Positions 28,559-38,034 of a DNA stretch of 64,000 nt are shown here, one piece after another. How positions within the stretch are numbered: position 1 is the first letter of the stretch; every line of letters begins with the position of its first letter. Source of the DNA: Acuticoccus kalidii (lineage in GTDB: Bacteria > Pseudomonadota > Alphaproteobacteria > Rhizobiales > Amorphaceae). Under the pieces are notes generated by a model. It saw only the letters and a program-made list of their open reading frames with translations. It searched no databases and was not told the DNA's origin. The DNA lies in assembly GCF_021556395.1 (NCBI RefSeq), contig NZ_JAKGCS010000017.1:186001-250000 (forward strand), in the 5' to 3' direction. The translations under genes and the position numbers were made by a program.

Positions 28559-29521
28559 ATGCCACTATCCGAGAATTCCCGCGGGGCCGCCTTCATGGCG
28601 GTGGCGACGGTCGGTTTTGCGCTCAACGACGCTCTCCTCAAGGTCACCTTCGAGACGATGCCGATCTCGCAAGGCGTGTTCTTTCGGAGCCTGTTCGCGT
28701 CGCTCTTCATGCTCCCGCTGGCGTTCTACACCCACGCATTCCGCTTTCGCCCCGGCCGCAAGGACAAGATCGCGCTGGCGGTCCGCACCATGGGCGAAAT
28801 CGGCGCCACCGTCTTCTTCATGATCGGCCTGTCGAAGATCTCGCTGGCGGACGCGACGGCCGTCGTCCAGGTGACGCCGCTCGCCGTGACCATGGCCGCC
28901 GCGCTGTTTCTGGGCGAGCCTGTCGGCTGGCGGCGCTGGTCGGCGATCGGCGTCGGCTTTATCGGCGTCATCATCATGATCCGACCGGGCGCGGAAGGCG
29001 GCATCGGCTCGGCAGTGATCTATCCGATCATCTCGGTGTGCTTCGTGGTCCTGCGCGATATCGCGACCCGCCAGCTCAGCCGCGACACGCCTTCGCTCTA
29101 TGCGAGCCTGTTGACCTCGGCCTGTGTCGGCCTCATCGCGCTGATGGTCTCTTTCATGGAGGGATGGCGCGCGGTCTCGCTCGAGACGATGGGTCTTTAT
29201 AGCGGCTCGGCCTTCGCGATCATGGTCGGCTATGTCTGCATGGTGGTGGCGATGCGGACGGGCGACATCGCCTCGGTCTCGCCCTTTCGTTACACCGTCC
29301 TGATGTGGGCCTTCATCTTCGGCTACCTCATCTTCGGCGACATCCCGGATCTGTTGACCATCGTCGGTGCGCTGATCGTCGCCGCTGCCGGTCTTTATAC
29401 GCTGTGGCGCGAGACCGTGCTCGGCCGCCGCGTCACCCTTACGAGCACCAACCGGCCGTTCGCGCCGGTGGAAGGGGCCAGCCTCGAGGCACCATCGAAG
29501 GGTGAAAAGGAAGACGCGTGA
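28559..29521 (+). CDS. EamA/DMT family transporter
   Basis: A 320-residue inner-membrane protein with ten predicted helices in two EamA repeats, for example MAVATVGFALNDALLKVTF in repeat one and SVCFVVLRDIATRQL in repeat two. The family exports or imports metabolites such as amino acids or purines; the substrate is not readable. The C-terminal 35 residues are hydrophilic and cytoplasmic. It is convergent with dnaQ with a 9-bp gap. Confidence 0.87.
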   Translation: MPLSENSRGAAFMAVATVGFALNDALLKVTFETMPISQGVFFRSLFASLFMLPLAFYTHAFRFRPGRKDKIALAVRTMGEIGATVFFMIGLSKISLADATAVVQVTPLAVTMAAALFLGEPVGWRRWSAIGVGFIGVIIMIRPGAEGGIGSAVIYPIISVCFVVLRDIATRQLSRDTPSLYASLLTSACVGLIALMVSFMEGWRAVSLETMGLYSGSAFAIMVGYVCMVVAMRTGDIASVSPFRYTVLMWAFIFGYLIFGDIPDLLTIVGALIVAAAGLYTLWRETVLGRRVTLTSTNRPFAPVEGASLEAPSKGEKEDA

Positions 29522-29530
29522 GTTCCGCCT

Positions 29531-30244
29531 TTATTCGGCGGCGACCATCGTCTCGCGATCAGCGTCCACGGTGTGCCAGAGCGGCGCATCGAACGTTGCG
29601 ATGAAGGCGGCATGCGCCGCGCGCTCCGCCGCCGTAACGCGCGGCGGAAGCGGCGCCGGGCGAGGGGGATGACGCGGGGTTCCCGCCGCCACGGTGACGG
29701 TGCCGCCAAGGTCCTCGGCGAGCACGAAGGCCGCCTGACGGCCACCGCACAGCTCGAGATAGACTTCCGCGAGCAGCTCCGCGTCGAGAAGGGCGCCGTG
29801 CTTGGTGCGGCGTGACGCGTCGATCCCATAACGCGAGCAGAGCGCATCGAGCGAATTGGGGCCGGAATGCTTGCGGCGCGCGATCGCCAGCGTATCCACC
29901 ACCTGATGCGGCTCGATCAGCGGTTTCCCGCAGAGCCCCAGCTCGTGATTGATGAAGGCGATATCGAATGACGCGTTGTGCGCGACGACCTTGTCCGTCC
30001 CGATGAAGGCGGCAAACTCGTCGACGATGTCGGCAAAAAGCGGCTTGTCGGACAGGAACTCGGCGGAGAGACCGTGGACGCGAAACGCCTCCTCCGGCAT
30101 GTCCCGCTCGGGGTTGATGTAGACATGGTAGGCGTTGCCGGTCGGAATGGTGTTGAGCACCTCCACCGCGCCGATTTCCACGACGCGATCGCCGGTCTTC
30201 GGGTCAAGACCGGTGGTTTCCGTATCGAGAATGATCTCGCGCAA
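29531..30244 (-). CDS. dnaQ: DNA polymerase III epsilon subunit (3'-5' proofreading exonuclease)
   Basis: A 237-residue exonuclease of the DnaQ/DEDDh family. Exo I is REIILDTETTGLDP with catalytic Asp7 and Glu9. Exo II is VAHNASFDIAFINHEL, and Exo III is RRTKHGALLDAELLAEVYLEL with the catalytic His and Asp. The C-terminal segment after about residue 190 is the usual polymerase-binding tail. The start is TTG at 30244, with AAGGGGCGGG just upstream; the frame upstream has no homology. It is downstream of coaE, on the strand that is read away from the putative origin. Confidence 0.94.
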   Translation of the reverse strand: MREIILDTETTGLDPKTGDRVVEIGAVEVLNTIPTGNAYHVYINPERDMPEEAFRVHGLSAEFLSDKPLFADIVDEFAAFIGTDKVVAHNASFDIAFINHELGLCGKPLIEPHQVVDTLAIARRKHSGPNSLDALCSRYGIDASRRTKHGALLDAELLAEVYLELCGGRQAAFVLAEDLGGTVTVAAGTPRHPPRPAPLPPRVTAAERAAHAAFIATFDAPLWHTVDADRETMVAAE

Positions 30245-30343
30245 AGCCCGCCCCTTGCTGGCCGTCCCGTCTGGATCCTCAGAATCGCACAACACGGCGC
30301 GGATTGCACCGCCCTGCGCACGATTTCCTCGCCGAGGGCCGCG

Positions 30344-30931
30344 TCAGCCCAGCGAGAGGAGCGCGCGGCGCACCGCTTCGACTTCGCGCATCGCATGCGG
30401 AATGTCGACGCCGGTGTCGATGATGAAGTGCGCGCGCCGGCGTTTCTCGGCGTCCGGCATCTGCTTGGCGAGGATTGCGGAGAATTTCTCCTCCGTCATG
30501 CCCTGACGTTCGAGGACGCGGGCGCGCTGAATGTCCGCCGGCGCACTCGCGACGATGACGGCGTCGACCTCTTGGTCGCGTCCGGTCTCGAAGAGCAGCG
30601 GAATGTCGAGGATCGCGATGCGGCGACCGTCCTCGCGCGCGCGGGCGAGGAAAGCCGCTTCCTCCTCGTGGACGAGGGGATGCACGATCGCCTCGAGCCG
30701 GGCGAGCGCCTCGGCGTCGCCGAGCACCGCCGCGCCGAGCGCCTTGCGATCGACGACGCCGTCGATCACGACCCCCGGAAAGGCGGCGCCGACGGGATCC
30801 ACCGCGCGGCCCTGATAGAGACGATGCACCGCGGCGTCGGCGTTATAGACGGCATCCCCTTCGGCGGCGAACAGGCCGGCGGTGGTGGATTTGCCCATCC
30901 CGATCGAGCCGGTGAGGCCGACGATGATCAT
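30344..30931 (-). CDS. coaE: Dephospho-CoA kinase
   Basis: A 195-residue P-loop kinase for the last step of coenzyme A synthesis. It begins [48 protein letters not shown], and [12 protein letters not shown] with the catalytic region are typical. The ATG at 30931 lies 4 nt after the aroE stop. coaA is also in the window (18 kb), so both ends of the CoA pathway map here. Confidence 0.95.
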   Translation of the reverse strand: MIIVGLTGSIGMGKSTTAGLFAAEGDAVYNADAAVHRLYQGRAVDPVGAAFPGVVIDGVVDRKALGAAVLGDAEALARLEAIVHPLVHEEEAAFLARAREDGRRIAILDIPLLFETGRDQEVDAVIVASAPADIQRARVLERQGMTEEKFSAILAKQMPDAEKRRRAHFIIDTGVDIPHAMREVEAVRRALLSLG

Positions 30932-30935
30932 CGGC

Positions 30936-31751
30936 CTAGAACGTCGCCAGGAGGACGCGGCGGAGCTCGTCGTCGACCGCCGGCTCCATACCGAACCAGC
31001 GCTCGAAGCCCACCGTCGCCTGATAGAGAAGCATCCCGAGCCCATCGACGGCCGCGAAACCCCGCGCGCGCGCATCGCGCAAAAGCGGTGTCTCCAGCGG
31101 ATAATAGACGAGATCCGCAACGGTCGCTTGGGCGGGGAGGGGGGAGAGGTCGATGTCGAGCGGCCCGGAGCCGGTCATGCCGAGCGATGTCGCGTTGACG
31201 AGAAGCGCCGTCTCGGCGAGAGCGTCGGGGAGGCGATCCCACGCCACCACCTCACCGTCGACGAGATCGGCGAGCTCCTTTGCCTTCGCCTCCGTCCGGT
31301 TCGCGATCCGCACGGCGACGCCTTCGGCGGCCAACGCGTCGGCGACGGACACCGCCGCGCCGCCCGCACCCAGAACGAGCGCAGCCCCGCGACCGCGCCA
31401 GGCCGGGGCCTGGGCGTCTAGGCTCTTCAAGAAGCCCGATCCGTCGCTGCTCGTCCCGGCCATCGCCGCACCGTCGCGCCAGAGCGTGTTGATCGCGCCC
31501 AACCGTCGCCCCGCATCATCGAGCTTGGCGTGGCGCGCCGCGACGGCCTTGTGCGGCATCGTGACATTGACCCCGGCGAGATCGGAATCGGCGAGCGTGG
31601 CGAAAAACGCCTCTCCGTCCTCCGGCTTCACCTCGATCCGATCATAACGGGCATCGATCCCGTATCGGCCGAACCAATGCTCGAAAATCATCGGCGAACG
31701 CGAATGCTTCACCGGATAGCCGACGACGCCGACCCGCTTCGGTGCGCTCAT
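30936..31751 (-). CDS. aroE: Shikimate dehydrogenase (NADP)
   Basis: A 271-residue enzyme of the chorismate pathway. [17 protein letters not shown] and [14 protein letters not shown] with the catalytic Lys form the substrate domain. [15 protein letters not shown] is the NADP Rossmann loop, followed by [13 protein letters not shown] (Asn-Arg-Thr recognises the 2'-phosphate). [10 protein letters not shown] near the end is conserved. The ATG at 31751 shares one base with the ppsR stop (TGATG). Confidence 0.95.
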   Translation of the reverse strand: MSAPKRVGVVGYPVKHSRSPMIFEHWFGRYGIDARYDRIEVKPEDGEAFFATLADSDLAGVNVTMPHKAVAARHAKLDDAGRRLGAINTLWRDGAAMAGTSSDGSGFLKSLDAQAPAWRGRGAALVLGAGGAAVSVADALAAEGVAVRIANRTEAKAKELADLVDGEVVAWDRLPDALAETALLVNATSLGMTGSGPLDIDLSPLPAQATVADLVYYPLETPLLRDARARGFAAVDGLGMLLYQATVGFERWFGMEPAVDDELRRVLLATF

Positions 31752-32599
31752 CAATAGGTCTCCGTCAGGCCCGAGCCGTAACGGCGATCGGTCAGGAGCG
31801 CCACGATCGCCGCCGCGGTCTCCTCGATCGAGCGACGCGTCACGTCGATCAGCGGCCATCCATGCTCGGCGCACAGTTTGCGGGCGAAGGCCACCTCTTT
31901 CGCGACCTCCTGGCGGTTCACATAGGAGGACCCGCGATTCTCGGCCTGCATGGCGAGGAGCCGATTTTCGCGCAAGGCCACGATCCGGTCGGGCGAGGCG
32001 GTGAGGCCCACGATCAGCGCCCGCTTCGCGTCGAAAAGGGACGGCGGAACCGGAAGGTTGGTCACGATCGGCAGATTGGTCGTCCGCACGCCGCGATTGG
32101 CGAGATAGATCGAGGTCGGCGTCTTCGACGTGCGCGACACGCCGACGAGAACGACGTCCGCCTCGTCGATATCGCTCGGCAACGCGCCGTCATCGTGGCG
32201 CATCGCGAAATTGAGCGCCTCGATGCGGCGGAAATAGCCGGCGTCGAGCTCGTGCTGGGCGCCGACGCGGGCCGCCTTCTGGACGTTCAGATAAGACTGG
32301 AAGACCGCGACCAGCGGGTCGAGAACGTCGATGCACGGCAGACCCAGATTGGCGCACGTCATCTGCAGCCGCTCCAGGATCTCCGGATCGACGAGAGTGA
32401 ACATCACGATGCCCGGCGCATCCTCGATTTCGGAGAGGACGCGATCGAGCTGCCGGTCGGAGCGAACGAGCGGATAGACGTGCTCTATCGCCTCCACGTC
32501 TTCATAGCGGGCGACCGCCGCGCGGGAGGAGGTCATCAGCGTCTCACCCGTCGAGTCGGAGACGAGGTGGACGTGGACGAACGTGCGTTTCCGGTTCAC
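31751..32599 (-). CDS. ppsR: Pyruvate, phosphate dikinase regulatory protein (DUF299 kinase/pyrophosphorylase)
   Basis: A 282-residue bifunctional ADP-dependent kinase and phosphate-dependent pyrophosphorylase that inactivates and reactivates pyruvate phosphate dikinase or PEP synthase. It begins NRKRTFVHVHLVSDSTGETL. The nucleotide motif is VLVGVSRTSKTPTSIYLA, the P-loop-like signature of DUF299. VTRRSIEETAAAI is the conserved end. The start is GTG at 32599 with GAGG 8 nt upstream; a longer frame exists but has no homology. It is divergent from hemE across the probable replication origin. Confidence 0.93.
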   Translation of the reverse strand: MNRKRTFVHVHLVSDSTGETLMTSSRAAVARYEDVEAIEHVYPLVRSDRQLDRVLSEIEDAPGIVMFTLVDPEILERLQMTCANLGLPCIDVLDPLVAVFQSYLNVQKAARVGAQHELDAGYFRRIEALNFAMRHDDGALPSDIDEADVVLVGVSRTSKTPTSIYLANRGVRTTNLPIVTNLPVPPSLFDAKRALIVGLTASPDRIVALRENRLLAMQAENRGSSYVNRQEVAKEVAFARKLCAEHGWPLIDVTRRSIEETAAAIVALLTDRRYGSGLTETY

Positions 32600-32990
32600 G
32601 AAGTGCGCCTCGGCGTGGGGATTGTTGTGGGACAAGTCCTGGCCTCGTCCGCGTTCCGGCGCAAGCCTGTGGAAGGCCGATGTGATCGTCCTCATGTCCA
32701 TCCACCGGCGGGCCGACGTGGACAAGCGCGGAATAAAAGTTAAGCCTCGTTAACACTTGGCCGGTTGTTCCAGATGGTCCACAGACCGCCCACGCCAGCG
32801 AGGGGCGTGCGAATGGAGCGCAGGTCGGGGCTTTCGAGGGGACTTGCGGGCGATTGTTCTAACGTGTGAACACGGAGGTCCCCAGGTCGGACCCCGGCGA
32901 ACAAAAAGGCGAACGGCTGTGTGCGATGCGTCTGTCCCCGTCACTCAGGGACCAACATCAAAAACAACCTATCTATTTAGATTCTCTTAA
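32600..32990. other. Probable chromosomal replication origin (oriC) between ppsR and hemE
   Basis: A 391-bp gap lies between two divergently read genes. In Caulobacter the origin lies between hemE and the DUF299 gene, exactly this pair. Weak DnaA-box-like 9-mers are CGTGGACAA at 32717-32725 (minus strand TTGTCCACG) and TGGTCCACA at 32775-32783, each two mismatches from TTATCCACA. GTTAAGCCTCGTTAAC at 32739-32754 resembles a CtrA box (TTAA-N7-TTAA) but has a spacer of 6. A GATTC (CcrM GANTC) site lies at 32980-32984 in a 40-bp AT-rich run just before hemE. The assignment rests mainly on gene context. Confidence 0.68.
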
Positions 32991-34037
32991 ATGATGGACG
33001 CCGAGCCTTCTGCCACGCCCTCCCTTGTGCGCGCTTTGCGCGGAGAGACCGTTCGCCCTGCTCCGGTCTGGTTCATGCGCCAAGCCGGACGCTACCTCCC
33101 GGAGTACAGAGAACTTCGGAAGACCGCTTCAAGTTTCCTAAAATTTTGCTATTCGCCGGAATTGGCTGTCGAAGCGACGCTTCAACCGATGCGGCGCTAT
33201 GCGTTCGATGCTTCGATCATCTTCTCGGACATCCTCGTCCTGCCGGATGCGCTCGGCCAGGAGGTCTGGTTCGTGCAGGGCGAAGGCCCTCGCCTCGAGC
33301 CGATCACCGATCCGTCGGCGCTTCGTTTCGACGATTTCGAGACCCATCTCGCGCCGGTCTATGAGGCGCTTCGCGGGCTTCGCGCGGCGCTGCCGGCCGA
33401 GAAGGCCGTGCTCGGCTTCTGCGGCGCGCCCTGGACCCTCGCAACGTACATGATCGCCGGCCGCGGTGGGCTCGATCAGTGGCCGGCCCGCACCTTCGCG
33501 GCGCGCGATCCGGACACCTTCGGCGCCCTCATCGACATTCTCGTCGATGCCGCGACGCGCCACCTCATCGCTCAGATCGAGGCTGGCGCCGACGCGGTGC
33601 AGATTTTCGACAGCTGGGCGAGCGCGCTCGACGAGACGGGTTTCCGCCGCTGGTCGATCGAGCCGATCGCCCGCATCGTCGCCGGCGTCAGAGCGGCGGC
33701 GCCGGACGTTCCGATCATCGGTTTTCCCCGTGGAGCGGGGACGGGTTACGGGGATTTCGTGGACGGCACCGGCGTCGACGGCGTCTCACTCGACTGGACG
33801 GTGACGATGGAGGCGGCGAAACAGCTCCAGAAATCAGGCGTTTGCGTGCAGGGCAACCTCGACCCGGCGCGCCTTGCCGCAGGCGGTCCCGGTCTCGATG
33901 CGGCGGTGGCGCACATCTGCGAGGCCTTGCGTGACGGGCCGTTCGTCTTCAACCTTGGCCACGGTATCTCCCTCGAGACGCCGCCTGAAAACGTCACCCG
34001 CGTCATCGAGATCGTGAAAGAGCGTACCGCCCCATGA
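32991..34037 (+). CDS. hemE: Uroporphyrinogen decarboxylase
   Basis: A 348-residue beta/alpha barrel that converts uroporphyrinogen III to coproporphyrinogen III in heme synthesis. VWFMRQAGRYLPEYRELR is the N-terminal signature with the catalytic Arg residues; FSDILVLPDALG holds the catalytic Asp, and GFCGAPWTLATYMI and FNLGHGI are conserved. There are two adjacent ATG codons, and neither has a strong ribosome site. Its stop overlaps the hemJ start by 4 nt. Its 5' end borders the putative oriC. Confidence 0.95.
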   Translation: MMDAEPSATPSLVRALRGETVRPAPVWFMRQAGRYLPEYRELRKTASSFLKFCYSPELAVEATLQPMRRYAFDASIIFSDILVLPDALGQEVWFVQGEGPRLEPITDPSALRFDDFETHLAPVYEALRGLRAALPAEKAVLGFCGAPWTLATYMIAGRGGLDQWPARTFAARDPDTFGALIDILVDAATRHLIAQIEAGADAVQIFDSWASALDETGFRRWSIEPIARIVAGVRAAAPDVPIIGFPRGAGTGYGDFVDGTGVDGVSLDWTVTMEAAKQLQKSGVCVQGNLDPARLAAGGPGLDAAVAHICEALRDGPFVFNLGHGISLETPPENVTRVIEIVKERTAP

Positions 34038-34462
34038 TGCTGTATTTTTGGCTGAAAGCCTTTCACGTCATTTCGATCATCGCCTGGATGTCCGCCCTCC
34101 TCTACCTGCCGCGGCTGATGGTCTACCATGTCGGCTCCGAGCCCGGCTCGGTGCAGTCGGAGACGTTCAAGGTGATGGAGCGCCGGCTCCTCCGGGTGAT
34201 CGCGAACCCCGCGATGATCGCCGCGTGGATTTTCGGCCTGTGGCTCGCTTATGTCAGCCAGGCATGGACGATGCCCTGGTTCCACGCGAAGGTGACGTTG
34301 GTCCTCCTCCTCACGATCGCGCACATGGCGATGGCCCGGTGGGTGCGCAAGTTCGGCACCGACTCCAACACCCATTCGGCGCGCTTCTACCGGATCATGA
34401 ACGAAGTCCCGACAGTGCTGATGATCGGGATCGTCATCATCGTCTTCGTGAAGCCTTTCTAG
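34034..34462 (+). CDS. hemJ: Protoporphyrinogen oxidase HemJ
   Basis: A 142-residue membrane protein with four helices, of the HemJ/UPF0093 family, which oxidises protoporphyrinogen IX in the inner membrane. The N-terminal LKAFHVISIIAWMSALLYLPRL contains the conserved His near the start, and FNEVP-like RIMNEVPTVLMIGIVIIVF lies near the end. It overlaps hemE by 4 nt, forming a two-gene heme unit. Confidence 0.9.
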   Translation: MMLYFWLKAFHVISIIAWMSALLYLPRLMVYHVGSEPGSVQSETFKVMERRLLRVIANPAMIAAWIFGLWLAYVSQAWTMPWFHAKVTLVLLLTIAHMAMARWVRKFGTDSNTHSARFYRIMNEVPTVLMIGIVIIVFVKPF

Positions 34463-34689
34463 CCGGCGCGGGTCCGGCCGGACCCGCCGTGCGAGACAAG
34501 GTTTCACAGATGGGCTTGCGAAAGAACTGATCCGCCTATAGGTTAGGCGCGTTCCAACGCTCGCATCGTGGATGAACCAGGCGGCCACGCCGGGGACGAG
34601 CGGTGAAGGAACCTCTCCCTCCACGCAAATTTGCGTCTCTCGCAGCCTCGTTTCTTCCCGGCAACATGGCCGGTGACCAGGACAGCCCC

Positions 34690-35955
34690 ATGCGCGAAAT
34701 GAAACTTCACGAGCTCAAGGCGAAAAGCCCCGGCGATCTCATTGCGTTCGCCGAAGAGCATGAAGTTGAAAACGCATCGACGCTCCGCAAACAGGAGCTG
34801 ATGTTTGCTATTTTGAAGCAACTCGCCGCCCGCGAAGTCGACATTATCGGCGAAGGCGTGGTCGAAGTGTTGCAGGATGGGTTCGGCTTTCTCCGTTCGC
34901 CCGACGCGAATTATCTCCCCGGACCCGACGATATCTATGTCTCCCCGTCGCAGATCCGGCGCTTCTCGCTGCGGACGGGCGACACGGTCGAAGGTCAGAT
35001 CCGCAGCCCGAAAGAGGGTGAGCGGTATTTCGCGCTCCTCAAGGTCAACACGATCAACTTCGAGGAGCCGGAGGCCGCCCGGCACAAGATCCACTTCGAC
35101 AACCTGACCCCGCTCTATCCAGACGAGCGGCTCCACATGGAAGTCGACGGGCCCCCCACGAAGGACTTTTCCGGCCGCGTCATCGATCTCGTCGCCCCGC
35201 TCGGCAAAGGCCAGCGCGCGCTCATTGTCGCGCCGCCCCGCACGGGTAAGACGGTCCTTCTGCAGAACATTGCGAAGTCCGTCACCGCGAACCATCCGAA
35301 TTGCTATCTCATCGTCCTCCTGATCGATGAGCGGCCCGAGGAAGTGACCGACATGCAGCGCTCGGTGCGCGGCGAAGTCGTCTCCTCGACGTTCGACGAG
35401 CCGGCCGTCCGGCACGTCCAGGTCGCCGAAATGGTGATCGAGAAGGCCAAGCGGCTCGTGGAGCACGGACGCGACGTCGTGATCCTGCTCGATTCGATCA
35501 CCCGTCTCGGCCGCGCCTACAACACGGTCGTGCCGTCGTCCGGCAAGGTGCTGACCGGCGGTGTCGACGCGAACGCCCTTCAGCGCCCGAAGCGCTTCTT
35601 CGGTGCCGCGCGTAATATCGAGGAAGGCGGCTCGCTGACTATCATCGCCACCGCGCTGATCGACACCGGCAGCCGCATGGACGAGGTGATCTTCGAGGAG
35701 TTCAAGGGCACCGGCAACTCCGAGATCATCCTCGATCGCAAGATCTCCGATCGCCGCGTCTGGCCGTCGATCGACATTCAGCGCTCCGGCACGCGTAAGG
35801 AAGAGCTGCTCGTGCGCAAGGAGGACCTCAAGAAGGTCTTCGTCCTGCGCCGCATCCTGAACCCGATGGGCAGCGTCGACGCGATCGAGTTCCTGCTCGA
35901 CAAGTTGCGGCAGACCAAGAACAACGCCGAGTTCTTCGATTCGATGAACACCTGA
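34690..35955 (+). CDS. rho: Transcription termination factor Rho
   Basis: A 421-residue RNA-dependent ATPase hexamer. It begins [21 protein letters not shown]. The cold-shock RNA-binding fold has [22 protein letters not shown]. The ATPase core has [15 protein letters not shown] (Walker A), [16 protein letters not shown] (Walker B), [21 protein letters not shown] (Q loop), and [15 protein letters not shown] (R loop). The ATG at 34690 has AGGA 7 nt upstream; an open frame extends 29 codons upstream without homology. A 227-bp leader region separates it from hemJ, and a terminator follows. Confidence 0.96.
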   Translation: MREMKLHELKAKSPGDLIAFAEEHEVENASTLRKQELMFAILKQLAAREVDIIGEGVVEVLQDGFGFLRSPDANYLPGPDDIYVSPSQIRRFSLRTGDTVEGQIRSPKEGERYFALLKVNTINFEEPEAARHKIHFDNLTPLYPDERLHMEVDGPPTKDFSGRVIDLVAPLGKGQRALIVAPPRTGKTVLLQNIAKSVTANHPNCYLIVLLIDERPEEVTDMQRSVRGEVVSSTFDEPAVRHVQVAEMVIEKAKRLVEHGRDVVILLDSITRLGRAYNTVVPSSGKVLTGGVDANALQRPKRFFGAARNIEEGGSLTIIATALIDTGSRMDEVIFEEFKGTGNSEIILDRKISDRRVWPSIDIQRSGTRKEELLVRKEDLKKVFVLRRILNPMGSVDAIEFLLDKLRQTKNNAEFFDSMNT

Positions 35956-35982
35956 GCCCGGTCCATCCAGGGCATGGAAACG

Positions 35983-36012
35983 AAAAAGGCCGCAGGAAAT
36001 GCGGCCTTTTTT
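35983..36012. terminator. Bidirectional terminator between rho and the yyaL-type gene
   Basis: GGCCGC / GCGGCC stem with a 7-nt loop is flanked by five A residues on the left and six T residues on the right. It can therefore end rho on the plus strand and the convergent yyaL-type gene on the minus strand. Confidence 0.9.
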
Positions 36013-36041
36013 ATTGGTGATTTGTTAAGGTCAATCCGCCG

Positions 36042-38018
36042 TCAATTCGGCGTCCAAAGCCGTGTCCGCAGCTCGGCCGGATCGCCGATCGGCAAACTGC
36101 AGACACCTGCGCGGCAGACGATCGCTTGGCCGGCATCGAGGCTTTGCGATGCGGCCGGGTTGCTCTGCGGCGTTGAGCCGAGAACGAGCGCAGCCGGATG
36201 CCCGGAGCGGCGTACCGCCGCCTCCAAGGTCGAAGCGTTGGTCGTGGTCACGGTGGCGAGGCGCTGGAGCTGATCCATTCCATTGAAGAGGCTCGCGCAC
36301 GCGAAGACATTCGTCGCCGCGAGCCGGCCATGGGCCCGCAGGATTCGTTTCGCAATCTGCTCGAAGCGATCGTCGCCGGTGATCGCCCATAACGAGGCGA
36401 GGTTCTTGACCATGAGACCATTGGCGTTGGGCACGGCTTCATCGTGTGGGCTATCCGGGCGCTTGATCAACGCGGGCGCGTCGTCGGCAGACCAATAATA
36501 GCCGCCGTGCTCGGCGAGATGGTGGCGCTCCAACGCGTCGACCCATGTGACGGCATCGGCGATCAGATCATCTTGCGATCCGATGCCGGCGGCATAGAGA
36601 CCGATCGCGGCGTGGATCATCGCCGCATAATCGAGCGCGAACGCCTGATCGAGCCGGCTGTCACCGCGCACGGCGTGGATCAGGCGGTCACCGCCGCTGA
36701 AGCGGGCCTTGGCGGTCCGATAGGTCGTGTCGGCGAGATCGCACCAATCGGGCCGTTCGAACGCCGCGCCGGCGTGGGCGAGTGCGGCGATGGCGAGGCC
36801 GTTCCAGTCGGCGAGCTGCTTGTCGTCACGGCCGGGCGCGGGTCGGCGCTCGCGGGCCTCGAACAGTGTTTCACGTGAAACGGCGAGGGCGGCTTCCAAC
36901 GCCTCGTCGCCGAGCCCGGTTTCCGCGAGGCGATTGAGGACGTTCGTCCCCTCCCAATTGCCGTCCTCCGACACGTCATAATGCGCGTTGAATAGGTCCG
37001 CGTCGGCGCCCAGTACGTCGGCGATCGCGGCCTTGCTCCAGACATAGAAGCGTCCTTCTTCGCCTTCGGTATCGGCGTCGAGACTCGCGGCGAAGAGACC
37101 GTCCATCCGCATCTCGCGGGTGAGCCAGCCGATGGTTTCTTCCACGCGCGCACGGAAGAGCGGATCGCCGGTCACGCACCACGAGTCGGTGAGGAGGGTG
37201 ATGAGCTGGGCGTTGTCGTAAAGCATCTTCTCGAAATGCGGCACGTGCCAGCGCTGATCGACGGAGTACCGCGCGAAGCCGCCGCCCAGATGATCGTAGA
37301 TCCCACCCATCGAGATCCGGTTCATCGCCGTGAGCACCGCGTCGCGAAACTCGGGCTCTCCGGTCCGCGCTGCGCCCCGCCAGAGCAGCTCGAAGAAACC
37401 GCCATTCGGGAACTTCGGCGCGCCGCGCATTCCGCCATTGTCTGGGTCGGTGAGGCTCAGCAACTGGCGCGCGGCGCGGACGGGCGCATCGTCCGGTAGT
37501 TCGCCGGGATCTTGGATCGCCGTCGACCGTTGCCGGATCGCCTCAACATTGTCGGCGATGAGGTCGGTCCGATCGCGATAGGAGTCCGACACGGCGGTCA
37601 GCACGTCGACGAAACGGGGGCGCCCGAACCGCGAGTCCTTCGGAAAATAGGTCCCTCCGAAAAACGGCTCACCCGTCCCCGTGAGGAACATTGTGAGCGG
37701 CCACCCGCCTTGCTCGCCAGTGGCGTGGAGTGCGGCCATATAGATCTGGTCGATATCCGGCCGCTCTTCGCGATCGACCTTGATGTTGACGAAGCGTTCG
37801 TTCATGACGGCGGCCGTCTCGGCATCTTCGAAGCTCTCGTGCGCCATCACATGGCACCAATGGCAAGCCGCGTATCCGATCGACAGGAGGATCGGCCGAC
37901 CCGACCGCTCCGCTTCGCTGAGCGCGTCCGGGCCCCATGGCCACCAATCCACCGGGTTTTCGGCATGCTGGAGGAGGTATGGGCTGGCTTCGTGCGCGAG
38001 TCGGTTTGCGTGGGCCAT
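36042..38018 (-). CDS. Thioredoxin-domain DUF255 protein (YyaL/SPATA20-like)
   Basis: A 658-residue protein with an N-terminal thioredoxin-like domain (about residues 1-165) and a C-terminal six-hairpin glycosidase-like region. The N-terminus reads [25 protein letters not shown] in outline, and the redox-type motif is [17 protein letters not shown]. The second half has [14 protein letters not shown] and [17 protein letters not shown], both family hallmarks. The biochemical role is not established. The ATG at 38018 is chosen on homology; ATG at 38036 would overlap the mnmE start codon. A near-perfect parS lies in the coding sequence at 36867-36882. Confidence 0.88.
   Translation of the reverse strand: MAHANRLAHEASPYLLQHAENPVDWWPWGPDALSEAERSGRPILLSIGYAACHWCHVMAHESFEDAETAAVMNERFVNIKVDREERPDIDQIYMAALHATGEQGGWPLTMFLTGTGEPFFGGTYFPKDSRFGRPRFVDVLTAVSDSYRDRTDLIADNVEAIRQRSTAIQDPGELPDDAPVRAARQLLSLTDPDNGGMRGAPKFPNGGFFELLWRGAARTGEPEFRDAVLTAMNRISMGGIYDHLGGGFARYSVDQRWHVPHFEKMLYDNAQLITLLTDSWCVTGDPLFRARVEETIGWLTREMRMDGLFAASLDADTEGEEGRFYVWSKAAIADVLGADADLFNAHYDVSEDGNWEGTNVLNRLAETGLGDEALEAALAVSRETLFEARERRPAPGRDDKQLADWNGLAIAALAHAGAAFERPDWCDLADTTYRTAKARFSGGDRLIHAVRGDSRLDQAFALDYAAMIHAAIGLYAAGIGSQDDLIADAVTWVDALERHHLAEHGGYYWSADDAPALIKRPDSPHDEAVPNANGLMVKNLASLWAITGDDRFEQIAKRILRAHGRLAATNVFACASLFNGMDQLQRLATVTTTNASTLEAAVRRSGHPAALVLGSTPQSNPAASQSLDAGQAIVCRAGVCSLPIGDPAELRTRLWTPN
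36867..36882. promoter_or_regulatory. parS centromere site (15 of 16 bases), inside the yyaL-type gene
   Basis: TGTTTCACGTGAAACG differs from the ParB-binding consensus TGTTTCACGTGAAACA only in the last base. It lies in frame within codons for VSRET of the host gene, 2.46 kb left of the perfect parS at the mnmG start. Confidence 0.88.
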
Positions 38019-38034
38019 CAGGGTAAGGTCTCCC

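Noticed and set aside
34465..34489. GC-rich palindrome after hemJ as a terminator.
   Set aside because: The stem CGGGTCCGG/CCGGACCCG is strong, but no T tract follows on either strand, so termination is not supported.
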